Source: Oscillospiraceae bacterium
GTDB lineage: Bacteria > Bacillota > Clostridia > Oscillospirales > Oscillospiraceae
DNA length: 48,553 nucleotides
Assembly: GCA_902778115.1 (NCBI GenBank)
Contig: CACYWG010000019.1
Location: 1-48,553, forward strand
Direction: 5' to 3'
Shown: one piece after another, positions 1-6,964 of the stretch
Position numbering within the stretch: position 1 is the stretch's first letter
Layout: the number at the start of each line of letters is the position of its first letter
Notes under the pieces: model-generated
What the model saw: the letters and a program-made list of their open reading frames with translations, nothing else
Told to the model about the DNA's origin: nothing
Database searches by the model: none
Program-made: the position numbers and the translations under genes

Positions 1-127
1 TCAAAAGAATTTTTATAGTCTTTTCAGACTTTTAAAAGCCCTTTTCTTGGTGCTTATTTGCATAAGCTTTTCTTACATTGTTCAATTTTCAAGGTACATT
101 CTAAGCGCCGGCCCTTTCGGGCGACAG
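1..127 (-). other. rRNA-operon-type leader (rRNA gene lies off the left edge)
   Basis: Read on the minus strand, this stretch follows two tandem consensus promoters and carries a GC hairpin (CGCCCGAAAGGGC, about 110-123) and then ACCTTGAAAATTGAACAA. That sequence resembles the boxA-like leaders found before 16S or 23S rRNA genes in Clostridia. There is no ORF. The leader runs off the window, so the 16S start is inferred to lie just beyond base 1. Confidence 0.6.
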
Positions 128-134
128 CTTGATT

Positions 135-163
135 AGTATACCTCAGCGAAACACGTTTGTCAA
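135..163 (-). promoter_or_regulatory. Promoter P2 of tandem rRNA-type promoters
   Basis: -35 TTGACA (158-163), 17-nt spacer and -10 TATACT (135-140) on the minus strand. It lies about 100 bp downstream of a second consensus promoter. Tandem strong promoters before a GC-rich leader are typical of rRNA operons. Confidence 0.8.
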
Positions 164-239
164 GAAATTTTTTCTTTCTTTTTCAGATCGATGCAAGCTC
201 CTGCGTATTTCGGAGGACGCACTTTTGAGGTGCTTTGTT

Positions 240-268
240 AATATAGCATCTGATTTGCCTCTTGTCAA
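240..268 (-). promoter_or_regulatory. Promoter P1 of tandem rRNA-type promoters
   Basis: -35 TTGACA (263-268), 17-nt spacer and -10 TATATT (240-245) on the minus strand, pointing toward the left edge. No protein gene lies between it and the edge. Confidence 0.8.
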
Positions 269-333
269 CATTTTTTTGTCGCTTTTTTGAAGATTTTTTT
301 CGTCTCCAAAATCTTGTGGTTTTTGTTGAAAAG

Positions 334-359
334 AGGCCACAAAATAGCGCTTGGGGCCT
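334..359 (-). terminator. Possible terminator after the zinc-ribbon gene
   Basis: Stem AGGCCaCAA / TTGgGGCCT with an 8-nt loop, followed on the minus strand by CTTTTC. It sits just beyond the stop of the zinc-ribbon gene and before the rRNA promoters. The T-tract is weak. Confidence 0.45.
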
Positions 360-367
360 GCCTTTTT

Positions 368-1177
368 TCAGCCGCCGATATAGGGCAGCTTCTTCTCCTC
401 GCCGTTGATGACGTTCTTGATGCCGATGATCGACATCAAAATCTGGAAAAAGCCGACCGCCCAGCCGATGCCGAAGAAGCCGCCGACCGCTTCCAGAACG
501 GCGCTCCAGAGAAACAGGCGCAGTCCCTGGCGGGCGTGGAAGTTTGTGAAGCGATTTTTTCCGAGGATCAGCGGAATAAAGCAGAGCGGCCCCAGATAGG
601 ACAGCAGCGGAAGGATCTTCCCGCCGGCGGTGGAGAAGGTCTCCTCGGCCTTGTTGAACGCATCGGAATTGACAAACTCGCGCACCTTGTCCCCGGCCCG
701 GCCGAAATCGAAATCAGACTCCCGGTCGGCGTCGTCGAAATCCCGCGTCACGCCGTTGACCTTGACCTCCTTGCTGCCGTCGGCGTTGACGACAACGTGC
801 ACACGGTCTCCGATCCGGACGTTTTTCTTCCCGTCCGAGTCGACAAAGACATGCACACCGCCGAAGTCCTGCTCCTGCTGACGGCGCTCGCGTTCCTGAC
901 GGCTGCGCTCCTCCTGCTCCTGCTGGCGGCGGCGGAATTCCTCTTCCTCGCGGCGGCGGCGCTGCTCGTTCTCGGCCCAGACCTTGTCATAGGCCTGGCG
1001 CTGGGCGCGGCGCTTCTCCGCCTCCTCGCGGGCAAACTTCTCCTGCTCGGCCTGATGGGCCTGCGCCGCTGCCGCCTGCTGCGCCTGTGCCGTTTCTTTT
1101 TCCTTGTCGTATCCGCAGCCGGGGCAGGCCGTCCATCCGTCCGGGATGTAGGCGCCGCAGCGATCACAGTATGCCAT
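368..1177 (-). CDS. Zinc-ribbon protein with coiled-coil middle and C-terminal membrane domain
   Basis: Predicted 269-aa protein of unknown role. The N-terminus is a zinc ribbon with Cys at 4, 7, 18 and 21 (YCDRCGAY, CPGCGY). The middle (about 24-140) is rich in Gln, Glu and Arg and looks like a long charged helix or coiled coil. The C-terminal third has two or three hydrophobic segments (about 180-255) resembling the small DUF4870/Tic20-like membrane modules often fused to zinc ribbons. The start at 1177 has GGAGGGG five bases upstream; the open frame extends further but lacks an SD. It is monocistronic, with its own promoter at 1224-1252. Function unknown; the domain layout is clear. Confidence 0.8.
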   Translation of the reverse strand: MAYCDRCGAYIPDGWTACPGCGYDKEKETAQAQQAAAAQAHQAEQEKFAREEAEKRRAQRQAYDKVWAENEQRRRREEEEFRRRQQEQEERSRQERERRQQEQDFGGVHVFVDSDGKKNVRIGDRVHVVVNADGSKEVKVNGVTRDFDDADRESDFDFGRAGDKVREFVNSDAFNKAEETFSTAGGKILPLLSYLGPLCFIPLILGKNRFTNFHARQGLRLFLWSAVLEAVGGFFGIGWAVGFFQILMSIIGIKNVINGEEKKLPYIGG

Positions 1178-1223
1178 GGAATCCCCTCCGATCATCGCGT
1201 GCAGAGTTGGTGCGTGTTTTATT

Positions 1224-1252
1224 ATTATATGATACCGCGCCGCCCTTTGCAA
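1224..1252 (-). promoter_or_regulatory. Promoter of the zinc-ribbon gene
   Basis: -35 TTGCAA (1247-1252), 17-nt spacer and -10 TATAAT (1224-1229). The spacer and -35 lie inside a 9-bp GC inverted repeat (1235-1243 / 1255-1263). That repeat may also terminate sleB transcription, although no T-run follows it. Confidence 0.7.
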
Positions 1253-1263
1253 GAGCGGCGCGG
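1235..1263. repeat. GC-rich inverted repeat overlapping a promoter
   Basis: Perfect arms CCGCGCCGC and GCGGCGCGG with an 11-nt loop that contains the -35 element of the zinc-ribbon gene. It begins 7 bp past the sleB stop on the minus strand. Confidence 0.6.
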
Positions 1264-1269
1264 GAAAAA

Positions 1270-1944
1270 TCACGAACAAAAGCGATGATTGCCGATCGTC
1301 ACGATCAGCGGCCGCGACCAGATCCAGCGACTGGTGGCGGTGGCAGGATTAAAATAGTAGATCGCGCCGCCGCTGGGATCCCAGCCGCCCAGCGCGTCCT
1401 GCGCGGCGCGGTAGGCGCTCTCGGCGATGGGCTCGTTGAACTGCCCGTCGCTGACGCAGGTGAAGGCGTCGGTCTGGTAGATGACGCCGGAGACCGTCGA
1501 AGGAAACGAGGGATGGCGCACGCGGTTGAGCACCACCGCGCCGACGGCCACCTGCCCCACATAGGGTTCGCCGCGCGCCTCGGCGGAGATCAGCCGCGCG
1601 AGCAGCCAGACGTCGCCGCTGCTGTCCTGGGGCGTGCCGCCCTCCCCTGTCGGCAGGCCGAGCGCGGCGAGGGTCTGCGGCCCGGCCTGCCCGTCGGCAC
1701 TCAGGCCGTTTTGCCGCTGGAACCAGCGCACCGCGGCCTCCGTACGGCTGCCGTAAACGCCGTCGATCCCGCCGTCGTAATAGCCCCAGTTTTTCAGCCT
1801 TGTCTGGATCTCGGTGACGCGCTGGCCGGAGGAGCCGCGCTTATACAGGTCTGCATAGGCCGTCTGCGCCAGGGCGATCAGCAGGGCGTTGAGCGCCGCG
1901 ATCACGGCGACAGCCAGCGCCCGGCGTTTCATGTTGTTGCTCAT
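1270..1944 (-). CDS. sleB: Spore cortex-lytic enzyme SleB
   Basis: 224 aa. SleB is a lytic transglycosylase that cuts muramic-lactam cortex peptidoglycan during germination. Order of parts: hydrophobic signal or anchor (about 7-31), peptidoglycan-binding PG_binding_1 domain (about 33-95, with GSSGQRVTEIQTRL), a short linker, then a Hydrolase_2 catalytic domain (about 112-224) with the ISAEARGEPYVGQVAVGAVV motif carrying the conserved Glu. Its length is on the short side for the family. No ypeB partner follows. The SD-like GGGGGAA lies inside the 3' arm of a perfect hairpin (1949-1986), so translation may be restrained. It marks the organism as a spore former. Confidence 0.93.
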   Translation of the reverse strand: MSNNMKRRALAVAVIAALNALLIALAQTAYADLYKRGSSGQRVTEIQTRLKNWGYYDGGIDGVYGSRTEAAVRWFQRQNGLSADGQAGPQTLAALGLPTGEGGTPQDSSGDVWLLARLISAEARGEPYVGQVAVGAVVLNRVRHPSFPSTVSGVIYQTDAFTCVSDGQFNEPIAESAYRAAQDALGGWDPSGGAIYYFNPATATSRWIWSRPLIVTIGNHRFCS

Positions 1945-1948
1945 AACA

Positions 1949-1986
1949 ATTCCCCCACAAACGTTTTTGTTAGTTTGTGGGGGAAT
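1949..1986. repeat. Perfect 14-bp hairpin between thrS and sleB
   Basis: Arms ATTCCCCCACAAAC and GTTTGTGGGGGAAT with a 10-nt loop. It starts 17 bp after the thrS stop and ends 4 bp before the sleB ATG on the minus strand. Neither side has a proper T-run. The 3' arm contains the only SD-like sequence for sleB. Confidence 0.8.
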
Positions 1987-2003
1987 GTTGAAAAATATGC
2001 GTT

Positions 2004-3794
2004 TCAGTCGCGCGCCTTGGTGCGGATCTCCTCGGTGACGCGGGCGATGAAATCGTCCAGGCTCATCGCGCCGAGATCCTCGCCCGCGCGGGTGCGGACG
2101 GAGATGTTGCCGGCCTCGGCCTCTTTCGCGCCGAGCACGAGCATGTAGGGCACACGGTCCTCCTGCTGCGCCAGACGGATCTTGTAGCCGATCTTCTCAT
2201 TGGATGCGTCGAGCGCGACGCGGATGCCGGCGTCGCTGAGCTTTTCGGTCACAGCGTCGGCGTAGTCGAGCGTCTTTTCGCTGACGGGCAGCACCTTGAC
2301 CTGCAGCGGAGCCAGCCACACCGGGAAACGGCCCTTGGTCTCCTCGATCATATAGGCCATAAAGCGGTCGATCGAGCCGAGGATGGCGCGGTGGAGGACC
2401 ACCGGGCACTTCTCCGTGCCGTCGCGGTCGATGTAGGTGAGGTTGAACTTCGCGGGCAGGCAGAAGTCGAGCTGGCAGGTGGAGAGCGTGTACTCCGCGC
2501 CGACGGCGGGCTTGACGTTCACGTCGAGCTTCGGGCCGTAGAAGGCGGCCTCGCCGATCTCCTCGGTGAACTCGATGCCCAGCTCCTTGAGCACCTCGCG
2601 CAGGGCGGACTCGGCGTTGTTCCACATCTCGTCGTCGTCGTGGTACTTCTTCTTGTCGGCCGGATCGCGCAGCGAGAGCACGCAGCGGTAATCGGTGATG
2701 CCGAAGTCCTTGTAGGCCTCGAAGATCAGGTCGCAGACCTTGCTGACCTCGTCCTTGATCTGCTCGGGCGTCACGAACAGGTGCGCGTCGTTCTGGCAGA
2801 AGTGGCGGCCGCGCTCGATGCCCTTGAGCGTGCCGGAGGCCTCGTAGCGGAAGTCGTGGGCGATCTCGCCGATGCGCAGCGGCAGGTTGCGGTAAGAGCG
2901 CGGGCGGCTGGCGTAGATGCGCATGTGGTGCGGGCAGTTCATCGGGCGCAGCACATAGGCCTCGCCGTCCACCTCCATGGCGGGGAACATGTTGTCCTTG
3001 TAGTGATCCCAGTGGCCGGAGGTCTTGTAGAGGTCGACCGTGCCGATGCAGGGGGTCATCACGTGCTGGTAGCCGAGGCGCAGCTCCTTCTGGACAATAT
3101 AGGCCTCCAGCTCCTTCCAGATCGTGTAGCCGTTGGGCAGGAACATCGGCAGGCCGCGGCCGACGAGGTCGTCGGTCATGAACAGCTGCATTTCGCGGCC
3201 GATCTTGCGGTGATCGCGCTCGCGGGCTTCCGCCTGCTGCTTCTCCCACTCGGCCAGCTCCTCCGCCGAGCGGAAGGCCACGCCGTTGATGCGGGTGAGC
3301 ATCTGGTTTTCGCTGTTGTTCTTCCAGTAGGCGCCGGACTGCTGGGTGACCTTGAAGGCCTTGAGGGCCTTGGTGTAGGTCAGGTGGGGTCCGAGGCACA
3401 TATCGATGTAGTCGCCCTGCTGATAGAAGCTGAACTCGGTCTCGTTGGCCAGATCGTCCATGTGCTCGAGCTTGAACTTCTCGCCGCGCTCCGCCATCAG
3501 CTTCTTGGAATCCTCGCGGTTGAGAACGAAGGACTTGATCGGCAGGTTCTGCTTGACGATCTTCTTCATTTCCTTCTCGATATTCTCGAGATCCTCGGGA
3601 CCGAGCTTTCTGTCGCCCAGGTCGACGTCGTAGTAAAAGCCGTTCTGCGTGGCCGGGCCGTAGGCGAAATCGGCCTCCGGGAACAGGTGCTTGATGGCCT
3701 GGGCCATGATGTGCGCGGCCGTATGGCGGATGACGTGGAGTTCTTCCTCCGGCGGGCACTCGTCCACGTGGCCGTCTCTGTAGATGATCTTCAT
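2004..3794 (-). CDS. thrS: Threonyl-tRNA synthetase, short form without full TGS domain
   Basis: 596 aa. Class II synthetase that charges tRNA-Thr. The start at 3794 follows GGGGAGGAAA; the longer open frame only reads through the T-box leader. Only about 20 residues precede the editing domain, so the usual N-terminal TGS domain is missing or vestigial. Editing-site residues are present: H24/H28 (HTAAH) and C133/H137 (CLGPH). The catalytic core has C287 (MNCPHH, zinc ligand), motif 2 (FRYEASGTLKGIERGRHF, about 315-332) and motif 3 (HRAILGSIDRF). An anticodon-binding domain ends the protein. Expression is controlled by the upstream T-box. TGS-lacking ThrRS variants are known in Firmicutes. Confidence 0.95.
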   Translation of the reverse strand: MKIIYRDGHVDECPPEEELHVIRHTAAHIMAQAIKHLFPEADFAYGPATQNGFYYDVDLGDRKLGPEDLENIEKEMKKIVKQNLPIKSFVLNREDSKKLMAERGEKFKLEHMDDLANETEFSFYQQGDYIDMCLGPHLTYTKALKAFKVTQQSGAYWKNNSENQMLTRINGVAFRSAEELAEWEKQQAEARERDHRKIGREMQLFMTDDLVGRGLPMFLPNGYTIWKELEAYIVQKELRLGYQHVMTPCIGTVDLYKTSGHWDHYKDNMFPAMEVDGEAYVLRPMNCPHHMRIYASRPRSYRNLPLRIGEIAHDFRYEASGTLKGIERGRHFCQNDAHLFVTPEQIKDEVSKVCDLIFEAYKDFGITDYRCVLSLRDPADKKKYHDDDEMWNNAESALREVLKELGIEFTEEIGEAAFYGPKLDVNVKPAVGAEYTLSTCQLDFCLPAKFNLTYIDRDGTEKCPVVLHRAILGSIDRFMAYMIEETKGRFPVWLAPLQVKVLPVSEKTLDYADAVTEKLSDAGIRVALDASNEKIGYKIRLAQQEDRVPYMLVLGAKEAEAGNISVRTRAGEDLGAMSLDDFIARVTEEIRTKARD

Positions 3795-4044
3795 GGTATT
3801 TCCTCCCCAATACAAAAAATGCACCTTTGACGGTATTGTACCGTCAAGGGTGCATGAAAATACACGGTTCCACCTTGATGTTTCACTCATTGGGGCGCAT
3901 AACGCGCGCCGCACGGGGAGGCATTTCCTCCTCCCGGCTCGGGAGCGGTCGCATGGGAAGCTGTTCCACGGGGCGGCTTGCAGCCGGTGGCCTGCCCTCT
4001 CTGTGCCGGAACAAAGTCCGCGTTCTCCGTCAAAGCCTTTGATG
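3795..4044 (-). promoter_or_regulatory. T-box riboswitch controlling thrS
   Basis: The conserved T-box sequence AAGGTGGAACCGTG is at 3876-3863, just before an intrinsic terminator. In stem I, GGAG and CTCC flank an internal loop that presents ACC (3949-3947), a threonine codon. This specifier is my hand fold and is tentative. Uncharged tRNA-Thr would be expected to stabilise the antiterminator and let thrS be transcribed. Confidence 0.9.
3819..3855 (-). terminator. T-box terminator hairpin of thrS
   Basis: Seventeen-pair stem (ATGCACCtTTGACGGTA / TACCGTCAAgGGTGCAT, one G-U) with a 3-nt loop, followed on the minus strand by TTTTTT. It lies between the T-box sequence and the thrS SD. Confidence 0.9.
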
Positions 4045-4050
4045 AATGGT

Positions 4051-4079
4051 ACTATATCACCGAAAAATGCGCTTGTCAA
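4051..4079 (-). promoter_or_regulatory. Promoter of the thrS T-box transcript
   Basis: -35 TTGACA (4074-4079), 17-nt spacer and -10 TATAGT (4051-4056) on the minus strand. Confidence 0.85.
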
Positions 4080-4164
4080 CAGGGAAAAGGCGGGCAAATT
4101 TGGCTCCCTTTCGCAAAAGGGTGCATATCGACGCGCGGGAAGCGTGCGACGATCAAAGCTTGCT

Positions 4165-4280
4165 GTCGGCGAAGCCGACTGAGGGTTGCCTTGTTTGCAG
4201 GACACTCCATTCGGGAGAAACCCTCCGTCGTCCGGCTTGCGGGAGACGCCGGACGCCACCTCCCTTCTGCGGAAGGGAGG
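4165..4280. repeat. REP-like cluster of three short hairpins
   Basis: Three perfect inverted repeats in the gap behind the AAA-CYTH gene: GTCGGC/GCCGAC (4165-4179), CGTCCGGC/GCCGGACG (4229-4255) and CCTCCCTT/AAGGGAGG (4259-4280). No T-run follows on either strand. It looks like a modular intergenic palindromic repeat rather than a normal terminator; genome copies cannot be checked here. Confidence 0.5.
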
Positions 4281-4285
4281 CCGAG

Positions 4286-5374
4286 TCACATCTGCGCGGC
4301 AATGGCGGCGCGGGTGTAGGCTGCGTCCTCGGTGACCTCGCGGATAATGCCGAGGTGGCCCGGGAAGTGGATGGGCGTGTTCTCCTCGCTCAGCTCGGTC
4401 TCGAGGATCGCCTTGTCGTCCCACATTGGATAGAGGTCGATCTCAAAATACTGCCCCTCGTGGGTCAGGCGGTACCGCGTCTTGCGCACCTGCTTTTTGT
4501 TGGGGTCTGCCTCCTGCAGCAGATCCTGGTACTCGCGCTTACTCAGGCGCTCCTCCACCTCGACGCGGGTCGAATCGTCCAGCGGGTGGTTGTAGGTCTT
4601 GAAGTAAAAGACGCTGTCCCCTTCCGCGCGCTGATGGATGCGCAGCGCCACGTCCTCGCGGGAGATAAGGTCTGTCTGCACGATCTCCATTTTTGAAGCG
4701 TCCGGCAGGCTCTCCAGCCAGTCCAGATCCGGATAGGCGATGAGAAACTTGCGCTGGATCTCGCGCGGCTGCGGCTCGCCCAGGAAGGCGCGCATCTCGG
4801 CGATCAGGCGGCGCAGCTTGGAATTGAAGTCGGTGGCGTTGTCGATCACGCGCAGGTGCTTATGGCCCGACCAGGCGGCAATCAGCCGGTCGTCCACGTC
4901 GGCGGCCTGCTCGATGCTCTCATAGCGCGCCTTGTTGTTTTCCAGGGTATAAAACTGCGGCAGGCCCTTCGCGGCCGTCACCAGATGGAAGACTGCGTCA
5001 TAGCGGTCGAGAAGCTCCCGCTCGGTGCAGCCCACGTCGGCCAGCACCTGCGCAAAATCCTCGTCCGTCATATAGACCTTGTTGTCGATCGCGCCGCGGT
5101 CGCAGACGATGAGGAGCTTGTCGGCCTTCATCGTGCGCGCCGCCTGCTCGAACAGGCGCTCTTTTTCCAGCTGCAGGCGCATCTGCACCTTCTGGTACTC
5201 GAGGTTGGTGCCGCAGGTCCAGGGCGCGACGCCGCCGGTGATGAACTCCGTCGCCGTCTCCGGCACAAAGAGCACGGTATAGCCGAGCTTGGTGAACGCG
5301 TTCTGGACCCAGCTCATCGCGGTGGTTTTGCCGCCGCTGGGGCCGCCGGTGATGACGATCTTTGTGATTTTCAC
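4286..5374 (-). CDS. AAA-type ATPase fused to a CYTH (triphosphate tunnel) domain
   Basis: 362 aa, starting at GTG 5374 behind GGGAGGAA. The N-terminal half is a P-loop NTPase of the AAA_28 type: Walker A GGPSGGKTT (10-18) and LLIVCDRGAID around D92. From about residue 204 a CYTH domain follows, opening with EIQRK (205-209) in place of the usual ExExK; the middle Glu is Gln. CYTH enzymes bind triphosphate substrates (ATP, thiamine triphosphate, polyphosphate) through a tunnel of acidic and basic residues. The substrate of this fusion is unknown. It is a single-gene unit with promoter 5410-5438. Confidence 0.8.
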   Translation of the reverse strand: MKITKIVITGGPSGGKTTAMSWVQNAFTKLGYTVLFVPETATEFITGGVAPWTCGTNLEYQKVQMRLQLEKERLFEQAARTMKADKLLIVCDRGAIDNKVYMTDEDFAQVLADVGCTERELLDRYDAVFHLVTAAKGLPQFYTLENNKARYESIEQAADVDDRLIAAWSGHKHLRVIDNATDFNSKLRRLIAEMRAFLGEPQPREIQRKFLIAYPDLDWLESLPDASKMEIVQTDLISREDVALRIHQRAEGDSVFYFKTYNHPLDDSTRVEVEERLSKREYQDLLQEADPNKKQVRKTRYRLTHEGQYFEIDLYPMWDDKAILETELSEENTPIHFPGHLGIIREVTEDAAYTRAAIAAQM

Positions 5375-5409
5375 AGTGATTCCTCCCGCCTCTTTCTTTC
5401 CTATATATA

Positions 5410-5438
5410 ACAATACTGAAAAGCGTCGAAAAAAGCAA
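5410..5438 (-). promoter_or_regulatory. Putative promoter of the AAA-CYTH gene
   Basis: -35 TTGCTT (5433-5438), 17-nt spacer and -10 TATTGT (5410-5415) on the minus strand, 36 bp before the GTG start. Confidence 0.55.
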
Positions 5439-5450
5439 GTCCCCGTCAAG

Positions 5451-5481
5451 AAAAAACGCGGAGCACCGGGCGGTGCTCCGC
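5451..5481 (-). terminator. Terminator of the aminotransferase gene
   Basis: Arms GCGGAGCACC and GGTGCTCCGC (5458-5467 / 5472-5481), 4-nt loop, then TTTTTT on the minus strand, directly after the aminotransferase stop. Confidence 0.92.
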
Positions 5482-5489
5482 TGTTTTCT

Positions 5490-6659
5490 TCAGCGTCTCG
5501 GCTTGATCTTTTTGTCCAGGCTCTCCAGGCGGTTGAGGGCCTCCAGCAGCGTCTCGTCCTTCTTGGCAAAGTGCAGACGGATCAGGTGGTTCACCGGCTC
5601 CCGGAAGAAGCTCGAGCCGGGCACGGCGCCCACGCCCACGTCGCGCGCCAGCACTTCGCAGAACTCCAGGTCGGACGCGAAGCCGTAGCGGGAGATGTCC
5701 AGCAGCAGATAGTATGCGCCCTGGGGCACGGTGTGGGCGATGCCGAGATCGTCCAGGCCCTTGAGCATCAGGTCGCGCTTGCCGGTGTAGAGCTCGCGCA
5801 GCCAGTCGTAATAGCTCTGCTCGAACAGCAGCCCCGGCACCACGGCCTCCTGCAGCGGCGCGGCCGTGCCGACGGTGAGAAAATCGTGCACCTTCTTGGC
5901 CACGTCAATGATCGCGGGCGGCGCAATGATGTAGCCGATGCGCCAGCCGGTGATCGAATAGGTCTTCGACAGCGACGAGCAGGACAGCGTCCGCTCCCAC
6001 ATGCCGGGCAGGGTGGCAAAATAGACGTGCTCATGCGGCGCGTAGACGATGTGCTCGTACACTTCGTCGGTGATGACATAGGTGTCGTACTTCTCGGCAA
6101 GGTCTGCGATGAGCAGCAGCTCCTCGCGGGTGAAGACCTTGCCGCTGGGGTTGGAGGGGTTGCAGAGGATCAGCGCCTTCGGGTTCTGACGGAAGGCGGC
6201 CTCCAGCTCCTCGGGTTTGAAGTTGAACTCCGGCGGATAGAGCGGAACGTAGATCGGCTCCGCGCCGGCCAGGATCACATCCGCGCCGTAGTTTTCATAG
6301 AAGGGCGAGAACACGATCAGCTTGTCGCCGGGGTCGGTCACGGTCATCACGGCGGCCATCATAGCCTCGGTGCTGCCGCAGGTCACGACGATCTCACTGT
6401 TGGGGTCGATCGGGCAGCCCATAAAGCGGCTCTGCTTCCTGGCCAGCGCGTCGCGCAGGCGCTGCGAGCCCCAGGTGACCGCGTACTGGTGGTAATCCTC
6501 GTGCGCCACCTGCTGCAGGCGGTCAAGGATCGCGGCGGGCGGCTCAAAGTCGGGAAAGCCCTGGCTCAGATTGACCGCGCCGTACTGGTTGCAGACGCGG
6601 GTCATGCGGCGGATGACGGAATCGGTAAAGCCCTCGGTGCGGGCAGACAGTTTCTTCAT
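5490..6659 (-). CDS. PLP-dependent class I/II aminotransferase
   Basis: 389 aa, fold-type I aminotransferase. Conserved residues seen: substrate loop NLSQGFPDFEPP, N170 in NPSNPSGK, D198 (ITDEVYEHIVY), the PLP lysine K232 in SSLSKTYSITGWRIGY, and R240. The N-terminal NLSQGFPDFEP and YHQYAVTWGSQRLRDALA patterns resemble the methionine or kynurenine aminotransferase branch (YbdL/KAT-like) more than classic AspC, but the substrate cannot be assigned. The start at 6659 has an AAGGAGAG SD; the longer frame has none. Monocistronic, between promoter 6691-6719 and terminator 5451-5481. Confidence 0.9.
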   Translation of the reverse strand: MKKLSARTEGFTDSVIRRMTRVCNQYGAVNLSQGFPDFEPPAAILDRLQQVAHEDYHQYAVTWGSQRLRDALARKQSRFMGCPIDPNSEIVVTCGSTEAMMAAVMTVTDPGDKLIVFSPFYENYGADVILAGAEPIYVPLYPPEFNFKPEELEAAFRQNPKALILCNPSNPSGKVFTREELLLIADLAEKYDTYVITDEVYEHIVYAPHEHVYFATLPGMWERTLSCSSLSKTYSITGWRIGYIIAPPAIIDVAKKVHDFLTVGTAAPLQEAVVPGLLFEQSYYDWLRELYTGKRDLMLKGLDDLGIAHTVPQGAYYLLLDISRYGFASDLEFCEVLARDVGVGAVPGSSFFREPVNHLIRLHFAKKDETLLEALNRLESLDKKIKPRR

Positions 6660-6690
6660 GGCAACTCTCTCCTTTTTTTGCAACAAAAGC

Positions 6691-6719
6691 AGTATAATCA
6701 AAGCCGCGCCCTGCGTCAA
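6691..6719 (-). promoter_or_regulatory. Promoter of the aminotransferase gene
   Basis: -35 TTGACG (6714-6719), 17-nt spacer and -10 TATACT (6691-6696). From 6720 to 6922 I see no supported gene or structure. Confidence 0.85.
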
Positions 6720-6922
6720 CAGGAAAAACGCGCAGCGGATATTGATCCTTCCGATCACGCGGCGCAAAAGTTCAACCGCAGGTAGAGAAAGTTCAATTCC
6801 TCGCTTATTTACGGAATCGTCCACATGCGTTATATTGATCCTGCGCTATCTCGCCAAGGCCAGCGGCACGCCTGCGGAGAATGCCTGAGAAAACAGAGCA
6901 TAGGCTCTGCCATAATAAAGAT

Positions 6923-6949
6923 AATGCCCCGTCCGGCGGACGGGGCATT
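6923..6949. terminator. Terminator behind the sirtuin gene
   Basis: Twelve-bp arms AATGCCCCGTCC / GGACGGGGCATT with a 3-nt loop. The plus side ends in TTTTT and the minus side in a weaker T-rich tail. The only gene ending here is the sirtuin on the minus strand. Confidence 0.75.
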
Positions 6950-6964
6950 TTTACCTGTCTGGGA

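Noticed and set aside
3795..4424. N-terminal extension of thrS to 806 codons
   Set aside because: It translates the T-box leader and terminator; the SD-supported start is at 3794.
6825..6888. Plus-strand peptide-like end (RYLAKASGTPAENA) before the 6923 hairpin
   Set aside because: Too short, with no start, SD or family; it may be chance or a very old remnant.
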